Source: Semisulcospira habei
Taxonomy: Eukaryota > Mollusca > Gastropoda > Semisulcospiridae
Direction of reading: 5' to 3'
DNA: 64,000 nucleotides
NCBI GenBank assembly: GCA_036245525.1
Contig: BTPG01000001.1
Location: 221,539,774 to 221,603,773 of the forward strand
A program made the position numbers and the translations under genes. Within the stretch, counting starts at the first letter, position 1. Every line of letters begins with the position of its first letter. Positions 57,117 to 64,000 of this stretch are shown piece by piece. The notes beneath the pieces are model-generated. The model worked only from the letters and a program-made list of their open reading frames with translations. It had not been told where the DNA came from and did no database searches.

Positions 57117-57454
57117 CTGAAAGGAAACCAGGATTTATTCATGGATGGATTGCAGGGATGGATTTAGCTCGCAGACCAAGCGCACACCAAGTCCTAGAGC
57201 CCGCCCCCCCCTCCCCTCCTCCTGTTTTGAGAGTCCCATCACCCCCCACCCCACCCCCCACTCCCCTCCCCCACCCCTACCCCACCGAACAACTAAACCA
57301 AAATGACTGAGGTTCCGGCCGGGGTTAGAGTGGGTTAGATCTGATCTGTGAAAACAAAAGACATTAAGTCCATTTTTTGTGATACAATTTTAACAAAATG
57401 TTGTTGTTTTTGTTTTTGTTTCGTTTGTTTCCTTATTTATTATTTTTTTAATTT

Positions 57455-57512
<58 letters not shown>

Positions 57513-58044
57513 TATTTTTTTTAATTTCTTTTTTTTTTTTTTTTGGGGGGGGGGGGCGTGGGCTGTGCACACACTGGTTGTCTCCCTCGATTCGCTGCCG
57601 CTGATAAGCGGCAGCAAATCGAGGGAGACAACCAGTGTGTCTTTTATCTTCATATATTTTCATAGAGTACAGCCTGTGTAGGGCGTTCCCAACTCGTGTG
57701 TTAGGTACATTTTACACCAGACATAGAGTGCCCACAGAGCAGATCATCAAGTCGTGCTTTCCAATATTCTCTAAATAATTCAAGTAATATCAAACGACGA
57801 GAGGGAGGGTCGTGACAAAATAAAGTCGGTTTCATTCAAATTCGAACAAGCTCGAGGGTGGGGGGGTGGGGGTGGGGGCCGTGATCATCGGCGATACAGT
57901 AAGTCAATTTCGCCTCGGAAAAGTAAACAACGGAGAAGGACAGGTGGGGGTGAGAGGTGGAGGTATCAGAAACAAACCAAAATGTCACGTCAAATGTAAA
58001 CTTCATCACACACACGCGCGCATGCACCCCCACCCACCCCTTCA

Positions 58045-58131
<87 letters not shown>

Positions 58132-60962
58132 AACACACACACACACTTACTGGTATCGACACTAGTGAGGTCTTGCCGTGGCGAATGATAACCGGGGCCT
58201 GTACCGTACACTACGGCAGTAAATGGTTTCCCGTCGTCTGCCAAACTGTACGGCTCATTATCCGCAGACGCCAGACCTGCACATAAAATCCAAAGATTGA
58301 TGTGATATACATGTACTTACCAAAATGGAGCTAGGATGACATACACAGTTTCTGATTTTGGTTGATTGATTGCTTGATTGATTGAATTTAAAAAAAAAAA
58401 TGTTATCCAACATTTAACACATTCACACTTATCCTCTTTGTGCACGCACCCAACGGTACTACTACCCATTGCGCAAGGCCATCGGGCCGACGACGGACCG
58501 ATGGCCATTTGCGCATTGGGTACTAGTTGCAGTTCCGGTGGCTGCCGGTAGTGCTTTTCGTGGAGATGATTCCTGCAGAAATCACTTCAACAAAAAGCGC
58601 TACCGAAAGCCAAGGGGTTAAGACACCACACGTGGTAATGGATTGACCAGATCAGCTTGCCACCTTTCCAGCAGTGCCAGATCAGCATCAATCTGATCTG
58701 GCACCATCCTTGGCCTATCATGGCAGACAGCTGGTACACTGACCTTTACAGGTGTCTCCTAAAGTTGCGAAAGTGAGTTATGTTATTAACTCATTCAGCC
58801 CCGACACACCACAGCAAGACACGGATCGAGCATGATAGTTCAGGGGTGATACCGGAATAACTTGGCGCCTGTGAACTATCATGCTCGATCTGTCTATAGA
58901 ATTGTAAAGCAGTTTTTCAGAGGGCACTTTCAAAATTTGGGGATTTCGGTCCTGTGGCAAAATGTGTTAAAAATAAATTTCATTGCATCGTGCAAATTTT
59001 TCAGAATTAGGTAAACAAAAACAAACAAAAAAAAAAACTGACGCAAACAGTGGATTAAAAGCCAGGACAAACATGCGAAATCGCATATTTGTCCAGGCTT
59101 TAACCCACTGTTTTCGTTCAAACACAATCAGCTTTCAACTATTTCTGATTTCCAACCAACGTCGATTTAGTACATCCAAGCAGAGAATGGCAGCCAATAA
59201 GTTAAAAGGAACAGTTCCAACCCTAAGAATGGCCATTGAAAGACTCAGACCTAAGATGGGGTTTCCCCGCTTATTGACACCAGCGAACGTCATTCCGTGG
59301 GAGTGGTCGGCAGTGGCGATGATCAGTGAGTCCCGGGGGTCCAGCATTTCAGCAGCCACGCCCACAGCCTCCGAAAAAGCTACCGTGTCCGTCAGAGCTT
59401 TTCGCGCATGCACGTAATGATGTCCCATGTCTATCTTGCCTCCTGTCCACAGAGCAGTGTGCTGATTAGTTAGGAAATATGACGATAGCGGTGTAATGAT
59501 TGGCTGAAAACTGTAGAGCGGTATGATAATTGGTTAGAAAACATAAAGAGCATTGATGATTGGCTATTCCAGGCGGTGTGTTACTGTTTGGTTAGAAAAA
59601 GCGCAAAGGTGCGCTGGCTGATTGATGAAAGACCACACAATCGGGACAACCTCTTGCAGCTGCCGGCTCCATTTCAGTTTTCCCGACAGTGAACTTGTTA
59701 AACCATTAACCCCACGGCCGCATTTCCACATTTTTGGAGGCGTTCTCTATATGCACCAGTGTGGAGAGGATCCCATGATTAAGGATATGCCGGATGCATG
59801 GCCTGAATCATCCTACAACTGGTGCATAGAGAACGCCTCCAAAATGTGAATGCGCCGTGGGTTATGGTTACAGTTCACTGTCGGAAACTGAATGAGCGGC
59901 AGCTGCAGGTTGATATGCACCAGTTGCAGGAGATGGATTCACCATGATAATTAAAGGATAGTGCCGGATTAGCATGGCGCCTGAAGGCGCCATGCTAATC
60001 CGGCACTATTCTTGAATTATCATGGTCGATCCATCTCCTGCCGTAGGGCGCTGGGTTTAGATGGGTTAATTCTGTTACCTTCCACCAGCAGGAAGAAACC
60101 GTTAGGGCTCTTGCTGAGGATCTGGATTGCTTTCCTGGTCATGTCGGCAAGGGACGGCTCCCCAGCTCTGTCTGTGTGGCGCAGTATATCGAACTGCATA
60201 TGTGCTGGTTCAAAAAGGCCTGCCCCCAAAATAAATAAATATATAAACGAACGAACAAATAAATAAAGAGATGGATGGTTGGATGAGCGATATATAAATG
60301 AAAGTGTACCCTTTCATTACATTCCCTCAGAAAAGACAAGCAAACAATGAAAAACGCGTGATATAAACGTAATCAGTAAGACTGAAAACACAGGAATTAG
60401 TATCACGGGTTTGAGTCGTCTTAAGTTGCCAAAAAAATGTCAGTCACTATTCACACAATTTGAACTGCAGAGATTTGAAATTATCAAAATAATGCGATCT
60501 CCTTAACCTTTTGGCTGTCGGTAGCGGTTTTAGTCGCGATGATTCCTGCTACCGACAGCCAAATAGTTAAGAACGGGATGGTCCTTGGCGCAGTGGTTAA
60601 GGCGCCTGCCACCAATGCTAAAGGTGCGAGGTTCGATACCGGGGTTCCAGCGTCGGACTTTTCTCTTCTAGTAAGTGTCACCGTAATCCGGGCGGACCGT
60701 CGGGGGTTCTTTCTCCGGGTACTCTGGCTCTTCCTCCCCCTCCCCTATGGTACCGGTTTCAGGCCACTTTATAAATTTCAAATACAAGCGATCAAATATT
60801 TCCGAAACCTCAGTAGCTCAGCTGACCCTTCGCACCACGTAAATGTCCTGTGGGTGTCTCCAGAGTGAATGCGTGTGTGTCACGTGAGCGTGTGTGTTGG
60901 GTTCAGTTCGCGGCGCTTTGAGCCGATTCGCAGAATTGAGTAAAGCGCCTATATAATAACCG

Positions 60963-61020
<58 letters not shown>

Positions 61021-62841
61021 GAACGGTCATGCTACATTAAAATACGCATGGCTTTTACTTTCAATCCACTCGTGTTTCACGTTTTGCTAAAAGAACTCGA
61101 TCACATCCAAAGGCGCTCCTGACAAGTTGATATAATTTATGTTATATTATGTAAGCTCTTACTTTGAGCTTTTAACGCGGGTTCGCGCGAAGAAAAGGTA
61201 ACAGGACACGAGCGCCTCAGTCTGATCACATCAGCCGTCAACGTGTCTCGTACGTGTGTGAACGCAAAGAAGAGCCTCACCTAGGAGGTAGTCAATGTTG
61301 CTGGCATCAACAGCGTCGAACTCCGTCTGGTTCCAAACATATTTGTATCGTCTTCCTTCTTGGGCTTGCCTGTCCATCCATTCCTGAGGGCCAGTTGCAT
61401 GAGTAAGCTCAGTTCTGCGCCAACTACTAAGCAAGGTGCTCCGCTACGGTGGAGCACCTTGATTAGAGGCTTGCGCAGGACCAAGCTTACTCATGCAAAT
61501 GACCCTTGTGACATACATTTGTGTGCTGGTCCATGATTTTGGACCTTACGACTGTACACCGTAAGTCCAAGTTCACGTTTCGTCCTGTAACTAATATGCA
61601 AATTATATTCAGCATATTACAGACAAACTGAAGGAAATTTTAAAATGTCAGAAACAAAGGTTTCCACGAAAATTAGTGAGCGAACTCTGTCTTGGACACG
61701 TAGCTGCTTGATACAGACGGTCGCCTAGACAATATCAAGTAACCTTTATTTAACAATGGTTATGGTTTTGTTAAAAAGCAAATTTCGATCTTGCCTTGTT
61801 GGCAGTTTATAAAAACAGTTAAAAAAAAACAAAAAAAAAGTTCAAAGCTTCAAACAAGTAAGGAGATAAAGGTCCTCGGGCCGAAGTCGACCAGAAGATT
61901 TTTTTTTTTTTTTTTTTTTTTGGGGGGGGGGGGGGAGGGGGGAGAGGGTTCTTTGCGTCCTGAGCCTTACCTGAAGGAGATTTCGGTTGTCCTCACGTCC
62001 GCTTGTCAACGCAGTCCCATATTCAGGATCCACGGAGTTGACTGGCAGAAAAGACTCTCTTCCTCCACCCAGAACCACCTGCAGTACAAAAGACACAGAA
62101 CGTACATTCCCATGAGCCAAAAGCATGCTTCCGTCATTTGGCAAAAGCTAGTATGTCCATTAATGTCAGAAAAGCGAGATTTTCATTGTATTACAATGGA
62201 AATTTTGCTTTCCTCAAAAATGGACATATTAGCTTTTTCTAGATAACGGCAGCATGGACGTACGTATCTTCCAGATGACTGGCGTTATCTTTGACCCAAA
62301 CATTGAACGCTTTTTTCTGGGTCAGCGAGCCAAACTCAGCTGCACCCATTTTAACAGGAGGTTTTAGAGGACATATATACGCGTAGAATGACTGCGAGAC
62401 CACGCTTGGCAGATAAAAAGCAATTGACTGCTCAGTCTCCAGCGATCTGTTGGCTTCCACGTGATCAGTTTGACTGGCGGGGTTGACCGAAAAGACGGTC
62501 TGTTCCATCCCTCTATCTGTCCTACACAACACAGTCTACTTAGCTCATAAAACAAGTTCGGGTATAACAAGGTCGCATATGACAAACCCCGTCATCATCG
62601 TCGTCGTCGTCATCATCATCATCACCATCATCATCAATCATCATCATCATCATCATCATCATCATTATCACGATCCTTACATTTATGTCGTTTTGATGGA
62701 CCAGTTGATAGCCAATATCCTTGCACGGTGTTTGGTCGCGAGGCACGTTGGTCATCCAGTGACGGTTGGGCGAGTGGGCATAGGAAGCTGCAGGGGTGGC
62801 GTGTGTCACCATGGCGGTTGTCACTACACCAGTGGATTTTC
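56896..62841 (-). CDS. ALPL: Alkaline phosphatase, 3' seven exons (5' part beyond the window)
   Basis: Minus-strand CDS join of complement(62681..62841, 61971..62078, 61281..61383, 60079..60219, 59251..59442, 58151..58276, 56896..57116), 1052 bases. It encodes 349 residues plus TGA, with every junction GT-AG and phase-consistent. It belongs to the metazoan alkaline phosphatase family (phosphomonoester hydrolysis, two Zn and one Mg). Visible family motifs in order are [93 protein letters not shown] and [15 protein letters not shown]. Metal ligands E, D and H of the VEGGxIDxGHH block, D-H of TADHSH and H of THAGED are all present. The catalytic Ser region would be in upstream exons, not seen here. 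The C-terminus has no hydrophobic GPI tail, so a secreted form or an alternative last exon is possible. Confidence 0.92.
57453..57530. repeat. (ATTT)n microsatellite
   Basis: ATTT repeats degenerate into a T run followed by a G run at 57544-57556. Confidence 0.9.
57569..57640. repeat. Near-perfect 72-bp palindrome
   Basis: ACACACTGGTTGTCTCCCTC and GAGGGAGACAACCAGTGTGT with inner GCTGCCGCT/AGCGGCAGC. No other copy seen in the window. Confidence 0.75.
58045..58146. repeat. (CA)n microsatellite in an alkaline phosphatase intron
   Basis: It abuts the donor of the exon at 58151, leaving about three bases between tract and splice site. Confidence 0.95.
58151..58276 (-). CDS. ALPL: Alkaline phosphatase exon ([13 protein letters not shown])
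   Basis: Acceptor TATGTGCAG and donor CCA|GTAAGT. Encodes [11 protein letters not shown], then [19 protein letters not shown]. The intron downstream of the donor starts directly with a ~100-bp TG tract (CA on the + strand). Confidence 0.9.
58464..58523. repeat. Small palindrome, GCCATCGGGCCGACG type
   Basis: CATTGCGCAAGGCCATCGG and CCGATGGCCATTTGCGCA. A half copy lies at 52723-52757, after the CHSY intron 2 microsatellite. Confidence 0.65.
58522..58620. mobile_element. Type-E hairpin element in an alkaline phosphatase intron
   Basis: GCTGCCGGTAGTGCTTTTCG and AAAAAGCGCTACCGAAAGCC, ending AAGGGGTTAA. Confidence 0.7.
58649..58730. mobile_element. Type-B-like remnant in an alkaline phosphatase intron
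   Basis: CCAGATCAGCTTGCCACC and ATCTGATCTGGCACCATCCT with CCTATCATGGCAGAC. Confidence 0.5.
58786..58970. mobile_element. Type-B element in an alkaline phosphatase intron
   Basis: TTAACTCATTCAGCCCCGAC to CCTGTGGCAAAATGTGTTAA. One arm of the core is shortened (ACCGGAATAACTTGGCGCC directly to GAACTATCATGC). Confidence 0.75.
59047..59113. repeat. Palindrome in an alkaline phosphatase intron
   Basis: CAGTGGATTAAAAGCCAGGA and TCCAGGCTTTAACCCACTG, inner GACAAACATGCG/CGCATATTTGTC. Confidence 0.7.
59251..59442 (-). CDS. ALPL: Alkaline phosphatase exon (GGKIDMGHH...TADHSH)
   Basis: Completes [11 protein letters not shown], which keeps the Asp and second His zinc ligands. The first His of the usual IDHGHH is Met here. 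The exon also holds [13 protein letters not shown] with the Asp-His pair of the second metal site. Ends RGNPIL plus G at donor GTCTGA, a weaker than usual donor. Confidence 0.9.
59655..59908. mobile_element. Nested foldback element in an alkaline phosphatase intron
   Basis: An outer inverted repeat (TTGCAGCTGCCGGCTCC and inverted GAGCGGCAGCTGCA; CCGACAGTGAACT and AGTTCACTGTCGG) encloses an inner one. The inner repeat runs 59706-59863, CCACGGCCGCATTTCCACAT and GCATAGAGAACGCCTCCAAA. Probably one foldback inserted in the loop of another. Confidence 0.7.
59930..60069. mobile_element. Type-B element in an alkaline phosphatase intron
   Basis: GCAGGAGATGGATTCACCAT and ATGGTCGATCCATCTCCTGC, exact GCCATGCTAATCCGGCACTA arms, ending TTTAGATGGGTTAA ten bases before the splice donor at 60078. 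Confidence 0.8.
60079..60219 (-). CDS. ALPL: Alkaline phosphatase exon (GLFEPAHM...)
   Basis: Acceptor GGGGGCAG and donor GTAACA. The Gly of GLFEP is rebuilt across the junction. Encodes [17 protein letters not shown] plus one base of the next Gly. The Glu of VEGG is the family's Mg ligand. Confidence 0.9.
60503..60570. mobile_element. Type-E hairpin element, shortened, in an alkaline phosphatase intron
   Basis: TTAACCTTTTGGCTGTCGG to GCTACCGACAGCCAAATAGTTAA in 68 bp. Clean TTAA ends. Its right end was then the target of the tRNA SINE. Confidence 0.85.
60577..61016 (+). mobile_element. tRNA-derived SINE, full length
   Basis: The tRNA-like head has a TGGCGCAGTGGTTAAGG A-box region and GGTTCGATACC B-box region, about 35 bases apart. 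A body of about 330 bp follows, then AGTAAAGCGCCTATATAATA and an ATT microsatellite tail. The 10-bp target duplication TTAAGAACGG lies at 60567-60576 and 61017-61026. It sits in an alkaline phosphatase intron, antisense to the gene, abutting a type-E hairpin. Confidence 0.88.
60964..61019. repeat. (ATT)n SINE tail
   Basis: About 18 ATT units forming the 3' tail of the tRNA-derived SINE. Confidence 0.95.
61281..61383 (-). CDS. ALPL: Alkaline phosphatase exon (EWMDRQ...)
   Basis: Starts [19 protein letters not shown] and ends DYLL plus one base, donor GTGAGG. The preceding acceptor CCCTCAG sits at the very edge of a hairpin element (61386-61506), so the intron's last ~120 bases are element-derived. 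Confidence 0.9.
61386..61506. mobile_element. Type-H hairpin element at an alkaline phosphatase splice acceptor
   Basis: AGGGCCAGTTGCATGAGTAA and TTACTCATGCAAATGACCCT as ends, core GGTGCTCCGCTACGGTGGAG. On the minus strand its terminal CCCT immediately precedes the CAG acceptor of the exon at 61281-61383. Confidence 0.8.
61518..61574. mobile_element. Type-D half hairpin in an alkaline phosphatase intron
   Basis: TTTGTGTGCTGGTCCATGAT, GGACCTTACGA and CCGTAAGTCCAAG. The outer second arm is lost. Confidence 0.55.
61971..62078 (-). CDS. ALPL: Alkaline phosphatase exon (VVLGGG...)
   Basis: A 36-codon exon between CTGCAG and GTAAGG, both phase 0. Starts [15 protein letters not shown], the family's glycine-rich crown-side segment, and ends EDNRNLLQ. 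Confidence 0.9.
62239..62532 (-). other. Unassigned 97-codon open frame inside an alkaline phosphatase intron
   Basis: An open frame on the same strand as the phosphatase with protein-like composition, including [18 protein letters not shown] and [17 protein letters not shown], followed by GTACGT. No alkaline phosphatase segment belongs here, because the flanking exons join perfectly without it. It could be a cryptic exon, a captured fragment or chance. I do not recognise it. Confidence 0.3.
62594..62666. repeat. (CAT)n microsatellite in an alkaline phosphatase intron
   Basis: CATCAT repeats with CGTCGT at one end, 15 bases inside the intron from the donor at 62680. Confidence 0.9.
62681..62841 (-). 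CDS. ALPL: Alkaline phosphatase exon (GKSTGVV...)
   Basis: Acceptor TTTTTTTTTCAG, first two bases complete a Gly codon begun in an upstream exon outside the window. Encodes [17 protein letters not shown], where His and Thr of the HAT motif are metal ligands in the family, and NRHW with the phosphate-binding Arg. Ends [14 protein letters not shown] at donor GTAAGG, phase 0. Confidence 0.9.
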
Positions 62842-62908
62842 CTGAAAAAAAAACTAGTCTAAACCCCCTCGCCGTCCAAACACGAATAAACCAACAACAA
62901 ACATCCTC

Positions 62909-62978
62909 CTGCAAGAGGCATAGATCCACATGAGCCCACGCGACCGCGTGGGCTCTTGTGGATCTATGCATCTTGCAA
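62909..62978. mobile_element. Type-A hairpin core upstream of the phosphatase exons
   Basis: CTGCAAGAGGCATAGATCCA and TGTGGATCTATGCATCTTGC with inner arms CCCACGCGA/CGCGTGGG. Confidence 0.8.
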
Positions 62979-63256
62979 CAAATGTCATTTCATCAATGTT
63001 CCTGAAGAGGACAGATTTTCAAATCTTGTCCGGTCGTTAGTCTGCGTCGTTTTCGGAGATTCAATGAACAAAAACGCTGCTGACGTGGAAATCTTAATGA
63101 AATTATTACAAATTACCCGTCTCTAAAAATACTATTACCTGTTTTTAAGTCCCTTCTATTTATAAAAGGGACTTTTTAGGACGGGTCGCTGTGGAGCGAA
63201 TTCAATAGCATGTACATGATATCAAAGGTGGGCAAGCCTAAACCTCTCACAATGGT

Positions 63257-63672
63257 CGACTTAGCTGAAATTGTCTTCTCCTGCTGCCGTGCTGTGTCGC
63301 TGCTCTCGTAAGGGGAAAAGTCACTATTCTCGGTGTCTTAGGTGATAGCTGTTCGCATAGGCTTCAGTACTCGGGCTACATTACAGGCCTCAGGTATATC
63401 GCTCCTAAACTCGGTACCCGATTGGATGACATACAAAACAACTGGATCCGGACACGCTAAGCGCATTAAACCACATTAACTTATCCTCCTGTGCGATATA
63501 CCAGGTGAAAACGAAAGCCTGTGAACAGACCTCGACATACCCGTGGCATGCAGTATATCTCGAGGACCTAAGATAATGTGCACGGGCAGGGATCAACTAA
63601 AACACTGAGAATGACGAGTGTAGCCCCTACTGTGTTTACGTTACCTTGCGGCAGCAGCAGTGAGCTAAGTCG
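63257..63672. mobile_element. Insertion inside copy 3 of the TIR element
   Basis: Copies 1 and 2 join directly across this position. The block starts CGACTTAGCT and ends AGCTAAGTCG, an exact 10-bp inverted repeat, and CTGCTGCCG recurs inverted nearby. It is probably a small DNA element. No clear target duplication or coding frame. Confidence 0.5.
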
Positions 63673-63746
63673 CTCGAGTTGAAGTAACAAGATAAAAATT
63701 ACGTCATGTCTAGTAAGTTACGCTAACTGGGCCTCGCTGCTGAACG

Positions 63747-63747
<1 letters not shown>

Positions 63748-63807
<60 letters not shown>

Positions 63808-63823
63808 CGTGCGTGCGTATGCA
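63748..63823. repeat. (TG)n-(CGTG)n microsatellite in TIR element copy 3
   Basis: Positionally equivalent to the GTATGTATG region interrupted by the hAT-like element in copy 2. Confidence 0.95.
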
Positions 63824-64000
63824 TGTAAACAAGAGAATCTCCGGTATTTCTGTACACACAAGCTTGAAACTTGGTGAAATACTTTCTTAACGGGGTGGCT
63901 AAGAGAGCCTCTGAGCATATTGTAAATGAATGTCTCATTTAAGACATAAACAACCATTTATAGGAAGTCGGTTGACCCAGATTAGAGTTTTTAGATATAT

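Larger units (their letters stand above)
63147..64000 (+). mobile_element. Large TIR element, copy 3 (right side cut by the window)
   Basis: Begins AAGTCCCTTCTATTTATAAA and follows copy 2 through GACATAATAGCATGT-like, CTCGCTGCTGAACGT and CAAGAGAATCTCCGG to CGGTTGACCCAGATTAGAG at the window end. It contains an extra ~416-bp block (63257-63672) absent from the other two copies. Confidence 0.72.

Noticed and set aside
57836..58286. Frames of about 100 codons on both strands
   Set aside because: They are mostly CA-repeat translation. Only the minus-strand part at 58151-58276 is real, as an alkaline phosphatase exon.
60590..60650. Possible functional tRNA gene
   Set aside because: A and B boxes are present, but the sequence continues into a SINE body with target duplications and a repeated partner at 2219-2631, so it is a SINE head.

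Overview
This is a metazoan genomic window, most likely from a marine mollusc. That guess is weak: it rests on lophotrochozoan-type repeats and on animal-only gene families. The coding content is spliced, introns are short to moderate, and most of the 64 kb is layered mobile DNA. Two host genes are supported. A chondroitin synthase (CHSY-type, + strand, 47610-53464) is complete in three exons, with GT-AG introns and matching reading phase. The 3' half of an alkaline phosphatase gene (- strand, seven exons, 62841 down to 56896) is also present; its 5' exons lie beyond the right edge. The two genes are convergent and about 3.4 kb apart. I see no functional link between them.

Layout. 1-1094: one end of a TIR element, inverted relative to its other two copies. 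1.1-16.6 kb: a field of short foldback elements, a minus-strand tRNA-derived SINE, a ~160-bp tandem array (9.24-10.2 kb) and an RTE-like LINE 3' fragment (14.75 kb). 16.87-18.63 kb: a longer RTE-like LINE with one frameshift. 23.3-28.8 kb: a decayed minus-strand I/Nimb-type LINE with ORF1 zinc knuckles, endonuclease, RT and RNase H; a 266-bp SINE-like repeat with its own target duplication is inserted in the RT. 33.5-36.8 kb: a cluster of foldback elements, two of them broken by younger insertions. 38.4-45.5 kb: a transposon nest (TIR element > hAT-like element > RTE fragment, plus a CR1/L2-type LINE and a THAP-domain fragment). 47.6-53.5 kb: the chondroitin synthase. 55.6-56.3 kb: a Mutator-like element with 9-bp duplications. 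56.9-62.8 kb: the phosphatase. 63.15 kb to the end: a third copy of the TIR element.

The strongest pattern is a superfamily of short hairpin elements, about 60 copies in at least five sequence families. Several unrelated families share the same outer end (TTAA followed by C-rich CCCTTT-like sequence), and adjacent copies abut through a shared TTAA. This suggests one TTAA-targeting, piggyBac-like machinery mobilised them. One copy lies in frame inside the first coding exon of the chondroitin synthase. A copy of a different hairpin family ends at the 3' splice site of an alkaline phosphatase intron. These two are the most interesting observations.
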